From the NCBI GenBank assembly GCA_018873245.2, contig JAEMBT020000009.1, forward strand, positions 1,116,001 through 1,180,000: a DNA stretch of 64,000 nt, in the 5' to 3' direction. The notes beneath the pieces are model-generated. The model saw nothing but the letters and a program-made list of their open reading frames with translations. It was not told the origin of the DNA and ran no database searches. A program made the translations under genes and the position numbers. The DNA is from Archegozetes longisetosus (taxonomy: Eukaryota > Arthropoda > Arachnida > Sarcoptiformes > Trhypochthoniidae). This document shows, piece by piece, positions 1-11,307 of the stretch; positions within the stretch are counted from its first letter, which is position 1; each line of letters opens with the position of its first letter.

Positions 1-2965
1 CAATAAAGCTTTCAGTATTATAGGAAGTAGTGAATGATTAATACTTTTATGCGAGCAAACAATAAGTTTTATTACTCTTTTCTTTTAAAGTCTGAACATA
101 TCTGCAATTCGTGTCAAAACTTACAAATGATTACCATTTTCTAAAAATTTTTATTAAACAAATTATCGTTTGAAGAGTGACTCCAAACCTAACTCGAGAC
201 AAGAATTATTTGAAATTTAAGCTTTAATAAGTGCTGAAAAACTAAACTAAAGCTATTTTTCATTAAAGTTTACTACAGATGACTAACGCCAATAACAATG
301 AGAGAATAATTTTCAACTATTTCACATACGAAAGCATAAAATAGCGAAAAATAACTAATTAGTGATTAGTGTCACGTCCTGGTGATTTGCAGCCTTAAAG
401 AGCAATAGAAAGCTCATTGGAATGGATTTGGTTTGAATACAATAAGAGGAAAGAAGTGTTGAGAGTAAGGGATAGGAGAGTAGATCAACGTTTTTATACG
501 TGACATATTGTACGCATAGAAACACAAAACCATAAGATATGCGCAAACGCTATAATAATTTGAGTCGGAGTAGGAATCGGTTGAAACCAGTCTATCTCCT
601 GGTATTAATGGCCAACAACTGACTCAAGAGTTAAGCTTTAGTTATACAATAAGAATGGCGTTCAACGCAAACCAAGTTCAAACATTTATTTATTTTTGAG
701 CACTATTTCTGTCATTTTTACTCCAACTGAATGTCACTAAATAATTATCTCTTTCAAACAAATAGGTTTTTAAGATCAAAGTTTTGAATGAGCTGAACAT
801 TTTCACTGTTTTTAGTATTGTTTCTCGTACTTAACGCCCTTATGGTTAAAGCTATGAAACTATTGATTTGTTATTCTCGTACTTTGCTGTTTTGCTGGAG
901 TCTCAGTTTTTACTAACCATTTTAGATATATATAAGCTTTAATGCAATCAAATAAACACAAATGTTGCTCATCAACAGCAAAGATCGATAAATGCTATTT
1001 TTTGGTTAAATGAATACTTTCACATTTTTTGTATTAAATGCTTTTTAAGTTAAAGCTAGAAATATATTAATGTTATTGTTGTGCTTTCCCACAAATTATT
1101 GTCTTGTTGCGAACTAAGTGACGCAATGGACGCATACTATTGAATAACAACCATATATTTAGTTATATCTTCAAACTTTCAAATGCAAAACAACTTTTAT
1201 TTTTTCGCTCATATAAACAGTTATTTATTATTAAAATGTGTTTGGCTACAGAAATACAGTCAATTGAAAATTTATATTAACTCAAAATACATTAGATGTT
1301 AATTCCAAAAATTATTTTACACAAAATTCTATCGATTTGTGGCACAAAATTGATTAATAGTTCATTTTTTCATTAGTTTTTATACAATTTTACAAAATTT
1401 AATGCAATTTTTGTCTGTTTTGTTGTCAACAAAATTACATTAAATTGATTTTTTGTTTGTTTTATTTGTTGTTTCGGATTAGAAACAATTCTTTTTTAGT
1501 AAATTGTTTTAAATGAAAAAATTGAAAAATATTTTTGCATTAAAACAAAAACAAAGATCACAATAAATGACCACATTTTAGGTATTGATTAAAAACTGAG
1601 AAAAACTGATAGAAAAAGAAATGAAAAAAGGAAAATGTAAACAATTCTTACCTTTGAAGAAACGTTAAAATAATACGAACTGATATAATGTTCTAAACGT
1701 TAAAATATAAACTAATTGGTAAACACATAAGTGATGTATTTGCCTACCTATGAGTGATTCACTTTGAGCCTTAACACAAGCGATTCAACCCTATTGACTG
1801 ACTCTACAACTGACTGCTTGACAACCAGATATAGAGCTTTAACTCAGGCTCTGAAAACACTACTATTTGTGTGAACCAATAAGATATCACTAATACGTAA
1901 TGTTATGAACACGTGCTTTGCGAGTGATTTCGCAGAGAAGTGTAATAGAGATGTTGTGTTGCGTTAGACAAGAGAAAGTTGTTTTTCCCTCAACTTTTTA
2001 GACTTGTTTCCAACTAAACATTAGTTCTAAACATTTTTAGGCATAGAAACGACAACAATAAAATCGATGAATAAGTGTTTTAAATATTTTTTTATTGCAC
2101 GCATCAATCACACTTTTATCATAAACTCTGTAAACTTTCCTTATCTTAGAAATAGTTTATTTAGAGGCAAATTTCTATTTTCAGAAGTTTTGGTCCTTTG
2201 AAGCTGTGTCTAAAAATAGTCGAAAAACTTTTTGAATGCCTTTTGCTAGCAAGCAATGACCCGGAATGCATGGAAAGTTACCTGAAAATCATTTTTGAGA
2301 TATTTTAGAACGAAAACATCAAATGTTTACAAAACAATATCCTTCAATAATGAAAACTACTGTAGATTTGAAGATTCATATCCTTAAGATAAGTCTGACA
2401 ATAATCATATTATATTGATAGAAGTTGAGCTCAATTGACAAAGTAGTAGATAAGAAAATTTACTTTAATTCGAATAAATAGATTTTCTAAGAACTTTTTG
2501 AATTGCAATTAGCATTAGAAATAAGCTGCAAATTGTGTTAAACAGGATTTGAAGGTTTTCTCATGCATAAAATTGATGTTAAGCAAACTTTCATTCTATA
2601 GTAAAAGGAAAGACTTCCTTGAACAAGAAAGCTTTCTTTTACACAATTCGTGACAACTTTCATTTCTTTCATCTCTTATAAAAGGATTAATATTAGTTCT
2701 TATGAATGGAATAATAATACAACTAAATTATAAAAAAACAAAAACTTTCTGATTAATAGATGCAATTTTAGTCAGTAATCATTTTATTTGATGTCTAGAT
2801 AAGTGTTTGATTAATGAGCTAGAATTTCACTCTTATTTTGAACATTCTTGAGTTACACAAGTATATATATATATATATATTTGAATTACTAAAAGATATA
2901 ATTACAAAAACTTAAGAAATTTTGATACATCTACGAAGTGTAATTTAATTTGCAGCCCAAAATTC
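1..2965. other. No gene seen; AT-rich intergenic DNA
   Basis: I see no convincing exon, RNA gene or transposon end here on either strand. The only clear simple repeat is a (TA)n run at 2862-2880, just beyond the 3' end of the P450 gene. Short open frames in the stretch look like chance. Confidence 0.5.
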
Positions 2966-5900
2966 TTATCGACGCTCCAAAGTTAATAGAACTTCTTTAG
3001 GCGATAGAAAAATATTACCAATGAGATATTCGAGCTTTAAACATAAGACAACAGAAGTTTATAAAAATATTTTCGGATAAAGTTAGGTAAAAAGCAAACC
3101 TTAGTATTGGGACTCAATCTAAATCGAAATTTTTTAACTAATTTTGTTAAGCATATTCTCATTTCAATTAAAGCAAATCTCATTCCTAAGCAATTTCGTG
3201 GTCCACCTCCGAATGCTACAAAAGCGTACGGATTATGTTTCGCTTCGCCAATAAATCTTTCGGGTCTAAACTCTTCCGGATCTTCAAAATATCTCTTGTC
3301 CCTATGGAGTGAATAAGGACTAATAGAAACAACACTTCCGGCAGGTATTCGAATACCAGTTTCTCCCAGTACATAGTCCGCAACCGAAACTCTTTCGACT
3401 CTCAGTATTGGAGGCGAAAGTCTGAGTGTTTCTAATATGAAGCCATTCAAGTATTTAAGAGAAGTTAAAGATTCGTTTGTGTAGTCATCTATTGATGATA
3501 TTTCTTCGTACAGTTTTTGTTGTATGTCTTCATATTTAGATAGATAATAGAAAGCGTGTGCTAATGAAGAGCCCGTTGTGTCGAAACCGGCCACAAGGAA
3601 TATTACACTTTGAGCTGTCATTTCAATTGTACTCATTGTTTGATTAGGACTCTTCTTGAAATCTGGATTATTTTCGTTTTGATTTTCATTCTCGGTATTG
3701 TCCTCACTGAATTCTTCACTCCTTTTATTCGCTTCGATCATAAGTTGTATAAAATCTGATCTTTTATTATCTAAAGTTTGGGGGAAAAACCTTGCTAAGT
3801 TTTTCAAAGTCTTTAAAAATTCTTTTAAAACTTTTCATGACTTGTACGGAACTTACGTGAAAATTTTTCTTGATTTTCATTCCTCTCTCTAATGATTTTA
3901 TGAGTCAAATCTCTGAAGAACCGAATGGCAGCCCCACTAAAAGGCTCCAATTTTAAAAATTTCGCTAATTTAGGTAAAAGGACCGCCACTATAAGAGAAA
4001 ATTTTCCCTCGACCGCAAATATTTTGTTGGAATAATTGACAATCGGCTGGTCAGGGTTATTAAGTGAGTCAGTTTTAATACCATATGCACATGAAGCGAT
4101 CACATCAATGAGAAAGGCTCCAATATATTTTCTTATGTCAAGTTCAATACCTTAGAGATGTAATAATAATTTAAAATAAAAGAATTAATATTAAACAAAC
4201 CCCAAATAAGCAAAATAATTGAGCGTTTTATCATAATTTTGTGAAATTTATTTAGAGCGCTTTCTATTCAATGGATAATATTATCCTAACACATTTTAAA
4301 TGCTCACAACTTACAAGACTCTTATAAACTATAAAAGAATATTTGAGTCATTTGACTGATTTAAGTCATGGTTTCATAATCAAGTTTTGACGTAAATTAT
4401 AATTCAAAGCTTAAACTTCATATAAAACAATCCATTTTAATTCAGTTGAAAAATTGTTTTAAAGTTGAAGGCTATACGAATATCTAAGAGATTTAAGAAT
4501 GAAATCGTGAATTAAGACGGTTTTTATATAATCTTAACTTTTGCTTATAATAGAATCTGCTTCTAAAAGTCAACGTTCCACAATTCCATTTCAGTGCTCA
4601 ACATATTAATTGTTGAACTAGTAGATTTCAACTAACTAAACTTAATCCAGACGTGAGACATATAACACTGAGCGGTCTTATCACTCGATAAAATGAGCGC
4701 CACTTTTAGGATAGTTTCGTAGTTAGAGTAGAGAAACAATTAGCTGTTGACAATGCAGTATTGTTAAAGTCGCTCAGTACTGTGAAATGTATTTCTGGTA
4801 TTTTTCTATAAAATTTTAACTACTTAAGATATAGTTGAAGTTATTTAAGCAACAGATATTAAATATTAAACTATTAAAAGTTATTTAAATAATATTTATA
4901 CTATATCTATGATTTACCGTATGTCTATAACAAAAATCCCTGCACTGCACTTTATTTTCTCTATTAAGAATCTTAAAAGTTTATAACTTTTCTCATATAT
5001 ACCAAGTCTGAAAATCCAAGCTCATCTGTCATGAGCTCATGCTGTATCACAAGCTCACCCCAAGTTCAAGCTGAAAACCTCTAATCTATGATCTTATATC
5101 AAAGTACATGCATACCTCAAGAAATTAATGGCATAGCAACATTCTAATCAAAGAGAAATATTTTTGCGAATCGAAATAAGTATTTTAGTTTTCAGGCAAA
5201 ATAAGAATAATAATTCACTGTAATTTCATTCACTGAATAAGGATTATTATTATTATGATTATTATGATTAAAAGAATACCACACCCGTAGGCTTAAGCTT
5301 AAGCTCAAGCTCGACAGAATGAGCTCACGTACATTACGTGCTACTTGTTATAGGTGTTTATTTCATTTCTTTTGGCTTTAGTAGCAAATTTGATTTTTCA
5401 ACTTTATGATCGGCCAAATTCTTAAAAAAAACATTAAAATCATCTAAATTACAATACCTTCACTTTTGTTCACGACTTTTGCCAAGTTTTCCGCAAACTT
5501 ATCTGAAATATCTTCAATGCATTTCATCATGTATTTTAATTTTGCCGAAGAGAAAGCCGGGGATATAATATTACGAATCCGTTTCCAGTCATGATTTCCG
5601 GGCAAATTAAATAAATTCAAATTAATTGAATCTTCACCAAAATAGAGTTCTCTATGGTGTGGAAAGATATGAAAGTCTTTGACCAGAATATCTTTTATCA
5701 ATTCCGGTTCGTTAACGACTATTCCCTTACGGAAAAACTCATAATAACCATAAATAGTGCCATATTTTCGGTCGTTTTCGAGACTTGTTTCATGAGCGAG
5801 TTTTCTAAACTCTGTAAAATCTATGCCTTCATAACCGGGAACTCCTTGTCGTGACCAATAGCTGTATCTTCTCTTGAAATAACTAGTAAAAAGACATATT

Positions 5901-5993
5901 TTTCAAGTAATTCAATTTTGATTTGAAAGCTTACAGTTTTAATAAAGCTATAAAAGCTATAAATCCAAGAATAATAGCTAAAAAATGAGACAT
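2966..5993 (-). CDS. Cytochrome P450, CYP3-clan type, five exons
   Basis: Haem-thiolate monooxygenase, ER-anchored, oxidising small lipophilic compounds; the exact substrate cannot be told. Exons on the minus strand: 5993-5935, 5870-5458, 4150-3857, about 3794-3100 and 3034-2966. They join in frame to 509 aa, the normal family length. The first exon encodes the N-terminal membrane anchor. Visible motifs are the C-helix WKRIR near residue 115, I-helix AGFDTT near 324, K-helix ETLR near 377, FRPERF, and the haem loop FGGGPRNCLG near 450 with its cysteine ligand. The last short exon gives the typical end SPKEVLLTLERR. The CYP3-clan call rests on the WKRIR, PERF and C-terminal style. The acceptor of exon 4 is the least certain: 3821 would also keep frame, with a 35-nt intron. 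No inactivating change is seen. Confidence 0.93.
4772..4965 (+). repeat. Inverted repeat copy A, in the large P450 intron
   Basis: About 195 bp that matches, in reverse complement, 6236-6440 upstream of the P450 start. Both copies begin at their outer ends with a CTCAGTA-like sequence and run inward to a block rich in CACTGCACTTTATT. No target duplication or superfamily-specific ends are evident. They may be two opposite insertions of one MITE or the long terminal repeats of one element. Confidence 0.6.
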
Positions 5994-6235
5994 TTCTGCT
6001 GCAAAAAGTAAAAATAATATTTATAACTAAAAATGTGCTTAGTTTTCGTGATATGTTAGAATTTAATCTAATGACAAACAAAAATGTTGAGCTGATTGTT
6101 TATCAGACGATTGTCCTTCAGAAAGACTAAATTGTTTGTGAAGTAGTGTTGTTTGAGTTCAAAATGTTTAAGATATGTGGCAGTTTTCAGATTTAATACA
6201 TATGAGAAAAAGTTAGTCTTTTAAGATTTCTAATG

Positions 6236-6440
6236 GAAAAAATAAAGCACAGTACAGGGATTCTTGTTATGAACATATGATAAATCATAGAAATAATAAA
6301 TATAAATATTGTTTGAACGACTTGTGACAATTTAATATTTGATATCTATTGTTTAAATAACTTCAATTATAATATCTATATCTTAGTAGTTAAAATATTA
6401 TAGAAAAATACCAGAAACATGTTTTATAATACTGAGTGAC
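6236..6440 (-). repeat. Inverted repeat copy B, upstream of P450
   Basis: Reverse-complement partner of 4772-4965. Together the pair brackets about 1.3 kb holding P450 exons 1 and 2. It lies about 240 bp upstream of the P450 start codon, so it could carry promoter sequence. Function is not visible. Confidence 0.6.
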
Positions 6441-7735
6441 ATATTATTGATTATATGTGAGTGGTTATAAAATTGACAAAAATTATTTAGAAATAAAAAA
6501 TTTTAGCAGTGATTTTGAAATATAGTCAAAAATTTAGACAATGGTATCGTTTTACGCCGAACTGATCGAAAAAGAGGTTAACACTTCTAGGTAGGCTTTC
6601 GGAATAGGAGGCAATGGTAATACCCTAACTGAAAAATCTCATAACGGGGGTTTTTCCAAGCCTACTGTAGGACCTTTGTTACAAATAAGTTTGAAAACTT
6701 GTGCAAATAATTAAAGAAATACAAGTGAATTATATAAAGATAAGTACAGTTATTAAGTCAGGATAAATTTGAACAGTTTTATGGAGGCAGATGAAAAAGA
6801 TTCAAAGTTTTTAACATACTTTATGAGACAAAGGTTAACAAGTAATAAAGCAAATTTATAGTTAAATTTCTAACATTAAAATCAATGTTTATTTGAAAAT
6901 TTAAATTGTTATCTATATATACTAACTTAACTGTATATAATTAAGAGAAAAATTGAGAAATAATAGTAAAAGTATTGAGAGAAAATTACGATGCTTATGT
7001 TAAACTTAAAAGTTTATCCAGATTGCGAAACCGGTTTCAGGGTAAAAGTAGCAAACAATGAATTTTCTCTGACTGCCTCATATTCCGAGACCTTACCAAA
7101 TTCTCCATAACAATCGAGTCTTAATTTTTCTCATGCCGAAGCCAGGTTGGTCTGGGGCTGAAAGTTTAAAATTAAATGCTCTGATTTGTTGAGGCAAACG
7201 CGTATTCAAGTTAAAATGTCTGTTAATTTTTTCAAACCTTTGATTAATGTTTAACGAAAATCAATCGTTGATGCGTCAAATAAATACGATCTAAAAGTTT
7301 TATTGTCAGATTTCTTTCATTTCAGACTTACACCTCAAATTCTTAAAAAGTCTCGGGAGACTACAGCCTCCTAACCCCACTGATTACGGCTGTGGTGTCT
7401 CTCTTATTAAGTACTTGAAGAGCACATTATTTAAACACTATTTTATTATCAAAGTTATTATAGTTATTTATCGTAGTGGACTTTATTCTTATTGTTGATA
7501 AGTATGAACAGGTCGAAGAATAAATGCTCACAAAATTCAATTGTTTATAAACCTTTTACAAATGAATAAAAAAATTTACGTATAATTAACGTCATAATAG
7601 ATCAATGGTTTTAGTTCAGTTATTTGCTAGTGATAACCTGTTGTCCATAGTTTTCGGTTTTAGTATGCGACAACAGGATTTGAAAATAGCCATCTGGCAA
7701 TCTCTTCATTTCTCTTTTAATATTTTGGGTTCCAC
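6441..7735. other. No gene seen; possible decayed element
   Basis: Slightly GC-richer patches at 6550-6680 and 7020-7160 stand out from AT-rich flanks but contain no sustained open frame and no terminal repeats I can pair. A small hairpin with GAGACTACAGCC and its near complement sits around 7357-7400. No gene is supported. Confidence 0.3.
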
Positions 7736-7865
7736 GTCAATTGAGCGCAAACATTTGAGCGGAGTCAATTAAGCGCAGCGAGTATCGAGCGTATGACAAT
7801 TGGGCAAACGACAAATAAGCGCTTAAAAATTGCTCGCAACGACAATTGAGCTTTAAAAGCGACTT
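7736..7865 (+). repeat. Degenerate GCGCAAACGACA-type minisatellite
   Basis: A short stretch repeats variants of GACAATTGAGCGCAAAC about every 20-25 bases, much richer in GC than its surroundings. The same core, GCGCAAACGACA, recurs at 18512-18680 and once near 45160. The units are too diverged to give a clean consensus by eye. Confidence 0.45.
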
Positions 7866-7885
7866 TTACTCAAATTTTATCAACT

Positions 7886-7950
7886 ACTTTCATAGAGTAG
7901 CGGTCATTGCACACGATTGAAAAGCGTGTGCATACGAGTTCTGATCTAGT
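7886..7950 (+). repeat. tRNA-like relic or SINE head
   Basis: A box-A-like segment (TAGAGTAGCGG) is followed by a 5-bp stem enclosing a loop with TGAAA and then a box-B-like GAGTTCTGATCT. The layout resembles a degenerate tRNA or the tRNA-derived head of a SINE. Stems are imperfect, so it is not called a functional tRNA. Confidence 0.3.
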
Positions 7951-8344
7951 TTATTGTCATTATTATTAATTATGTATTAAATTATTTTTCAAAAAATTCT
8001 AATTTCAATCCAATATAATTAAACTGAGTTTAATTCAATCCAGTTGAGTAGAGTTAATTAAATTAATTAAAATAAAAAAATCATATTTTGATTCAATTTT
8101 ATTTCATTGGATTTAATGACGTAATCAGAAAACGATTTTTCATAAAAAAATGTAATTTAGTAAAATTGTATTTAATTCTCTATTTAATATTTGGCGCTCA
8201 ATTCACGTGCTACGAATATTTTGATCAATTATCTAACAAATACGGCTTTAAAAGATGGATGTGCAAAATATGAATCACTATCGTAACCATTTAAGCCATT
8301 AATTGTGGAGGTTCCCTGACATAAAATTGGTGAAAAATATCTAA

Positions 8345-9177
8345 TGAAAAAAGGTCGAATACGACATAAGGTCGAATGCTACATAAATCGAACGTGACGT
8401 AAGATCAAATGCAATATAATTTATTTTATTTATATTGATTTTATTAATATATTATATTTTTTCAATTTAATTGAATTTGTGAAACTATATATGATAAAAG
8501 CTCGGTATAACAAACACCTAGAAAGTAAATTCTTTGTTCGTTATCTTATGCTTCATGTTATATCGAAAGTTGGAATGTCAACGTTCAGAGCGTCTAATAT
8601 TAAGTAACAATGTCAATACAATAAATAGAAGCAATTTCAAAAAACCAGTTATTTTCGTCTCCATATTTTTCTTAAAGACAATGATATCTGAAATTTCCTT
8701 TTCTATGAAACGCAAGTTTTCGGGGACACCGTCATTGAAATTACTTGGTTAAAAGGGTATTTTTAAAAATCAGAATAATATATCAGTTTAGGGTTAAAAA
8801 CTAGATTTTAATACGTCGACACTTATGAAAGCTCTATAAGGAATATATCGAGTGTGTGCAAACTTGATTGTGCATAAAATATGTTTACTGCATCGAAATG
8901 TCTTATATCGAGCCTCTACTGTATTTCATTAAAGATTCGAATATATTTTCTTACATATGAAATTATGTAAATTTGATCAATTATTTTATATTTTATTGTA
9001 TAACAAATTATAAACTTAATTAGTTCGAACTAAAAAAGTTTATTCTGATAATTCATTTTTAACTTTTGATATAATATATTTGATCCTATTTCACACTTAA
9101 TCTTATGTCATATTTGGCCTTATGTCGCATTCGATCTTTTTGTTTTCCATATTTTTTATTGATCTTATGTCGTAATA
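8345..9177. mobile_element. Inverted-repeat element with GGTCGAATGCGACATAA arms
   Basis: The left arm at 8345-8422 carries three or four tandem variants of GGTCGAATGCGACATAA. The right arm at 9070-9177 carries the same motif in reverse complement (CTTATGTCGCATTCGATC). The interior has no transposase-like frame. A pogo-like MITE is nested inside at about 8490-8921. Confidence 0.45.
8490..8921. mobile_element. Pogo/Tigger-like MITE
   Basis: The right end reads CAGTAGAGGCTCGATATAA in reverse complement and abuts a TA at 8922-8923. The left end near 8498 has a degraded match (AAGCTCGGTATAAC). Ends of the form CAGTRGAACCTCG with TA targets are typical of pogo-like elements. It is about 430 bp, with no coding capacity seen. 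Confidence 0.4.
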
Positions 9178-9228
9178 CCAATTGTGGAATAGCCTTCGTC
9201 GTCTTTAATACTGTATCATTAATCATGG

Positions 9229-9622
9229 CTAAAACCTATGCATTCTTAACTTATTTAGATACTTTCTTTGCTCTATTTTTTGATATTCATTACTTCTTTG
9301 AGCAGTTTTTCTTTTGAACTTTATTGATTTCATATTCTACTAAATAACTTTAGCAATTTTATTGCAGACTTTTAGTTTCACCAATTTTGCATAACTTACA
9401 AATTGCGTTTGCTTTTTGTTCAACTTATTCTTTAACTCCTCGTTTTGATTTGTTAGGCTTTTGGCCACTGTCAAGTTCCCTTCGAGTTGTTTTCGGGCTA
9501 TCATCTGATACACAGTTGTGTCCACATTCTATCTTTAAAAAATTGACAGTATTTGGATTTCCTTTATCTATATTTTGTTTGTAGAAATTTGTAATCAACG
9601 CCGAAAAAAATATTTTATTCAT
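9229..9622 (-). pseudogene. Possible coiled-coil gene fragment
   Basis: On the minus strand a frame ending around 9400 encodes a lysine- and leucine-rich helix (KSLTNQNEELKNKLNKKQTQ) and meets a good donor, GTAAGT. Further down, a second frame ending at 9229 encodes a short basic tail (QRSNEYQKIEQRKYLNKLRM). Upstream, another open frame starts at an ATG at 9622 but is shifted relative to the helix. The look is that of broken or partial exons of a coiled-coil protein. A shugoshin-like helix crossed my mind, but nothing specific supports it. Confidence 0.25.
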
Positions 9623-10536
9623 GAATCTTAAAAAATACTTTTGTATGATTCAAAAACGGTTCAAAACAAAGATAATATCAAGTCTGGAGAAAGATATTTG
9701 AAAGGCTCGTAGACATACGTAATTCATTCAATTGAACAATACCTGCCATTCCAACGTCTAAAATAAAACTTCTAGCGATTGATATCTGGCCTTAAGTTTA
9801 AAATAGGACGATTGTATATCTTTATTCTTTCAAAGTGTTATACCTAAAAATTATTTCTAAGGGCGAACATTCTACAGTGGTTTCGAATTAACATTTGCAT
9901 ATTTACTAAATATATTAAACTATGGAAACGATATTCAATTCTAAAACTAAAATAGCTTCATATTTGGTTAATTTACTCATATTTTTATGAAAAGAGTCTA
10001 TATAAATATTGCATGGGGAATGACTCTGTGTGGATTTTTCTCTGACCATATTACAATATAAGTAATCAAACCTTATATCAAGTAATCAATTTTAGAAAAG
10101 TTTTAAGCAACCTTAGTAAAACATAAGATGTGTATTTAATTATTCCAAAATTTTAAAAATCGATTGTTAAATTTTAACTCATTATTGAGAAAGAGTATGA
10201 TATAATAAAATATTGAATTAATTGACAATCAGATGAATCAGTAGATCTCCAAATGAAGGAGTCGCTTAACTTACTAACAAAACTTGATAATCGATTTTTG
10301 AAATACGTAAAACATGTGTGACTTTGGCCATTTATAAGAATGGCAGTGAGAGAATAAATTTTGTTAATAACTTTTCTAAATGCATAAATTAATGGTTGAT
10401 ATGCAACACTGATATTATTAATATAAAGAATATTCGAATTATAATTTTTATGACATCGAAGAGAATATAACATTTCTTATTAATCAATAGAGCAAAGAAT
10501 TATCAAAAGGCACGAAATACAGAAAGTTAATCAAAC
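9623..10536. other. 5' flank of receptor unit 1; no gene
   Basis: From about 10260 to 10536 this matches 19605-19850, the flank upstream of the intact receptor gene, so it is the duplicated promoter-side flank of copy 1. The 99-codon open frame on the minus strand at 10174-10473 lies in this non-coding flank and is considered chance. Confidence 0.55.
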
Positions 10537-11187
10537 GGTCGCATTTCAGATCTGCAGGCTGCTTAGAAGAAAATGCTCTGTTTAATGGAATAGCCCCAAA
10601 ACAGGTTTTATATTCCCTAGAGTTTGATTTTAATAATACACACAACTCTTTATTTACAATAAAACTTTAAAATATTTTCACTGATAGTAATAATTTAAAT
10701 CAATTTAAATTATTAATTATATATTACTTTTGTGTAATTTAATACATTAAAGAAATATGTACTTTGAAGATATAATGCTTGCAGAAGAAGCGTTAGCTGA
10801 AGAAGCGGTTCTTGAAGCTTAATCAAATCATACTGAAACTCTGCAACAATACAAACAAAACCGATATAAATATGATTTATTTATCATCAACTGATCGATG
10901 ACCAAAGATGATAGTGAAGTCATGTTTATGTTGGTTTTGCTTGTATTGTTCTAGAGTTTTAGAATGATTTGATTGAGCTTTAAGAATCGCATCTTCAGCT
11001 AAAGTAGTGATATCGATGGTGGTAGTGGTGGCAGTAGTGTCAATCTAAAGACTTTATTTGAAAATAATCTCAAAATCTTCGATTGCAGATATGCAGGTTG
11101 TACTTGCAATAACTACATACGAATCATCCCCGACTAGGGATTTCTCATTCAGGGTTTTACTGCAGCCTGCAGATCTAAAATGCAACC
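10537..11187. mobile_element. 651-bp TIR element with perfect 8-bp TSD
   Basis: Ends are GGTCGCATTTCAGATCTGCA on the left and GGTTGCATTTTAGATCTGCA in reverse complement on the right. Both sides are flanked by the identical octamer AATCAAAC (10529-10536 and 11188-11195). Compared with the orthologous flank near 19850, this is a clean insertion. Inside, about 10780-10880 and 10900-11010 form a further inverted repeat whose left arm reads like a short acidic peptide. An 8-bp duplication fits hAT, P or Merlin; the GG-starting ends favour Merlin, but this is not settled. Confidence 0.8.
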
Positions 11188-11307
11188 AATCAAACTTCTT
11201 ATTCATTCAATAGTATTACACTTTTCAGGAAAGCACTTAAAGTTCATATTTGTATTCCATTCAGGGTATCTGAAAGTCAGCTAGAAGACAGAGAAATATA
11301 AATTCTT

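Noticed and set aside
5821-6081. Minus-strand 86-codon frame overlapping the P450 start
   Set aside because: It reads P450 exons 1-2 in the wrong frame; the real exons are 5993-5935 and 5870-5458.
7736-7865. CRISPR-like array
   Set aside because: The repeats are degenerate and irregularly spaced, and the host is a eukaryote.
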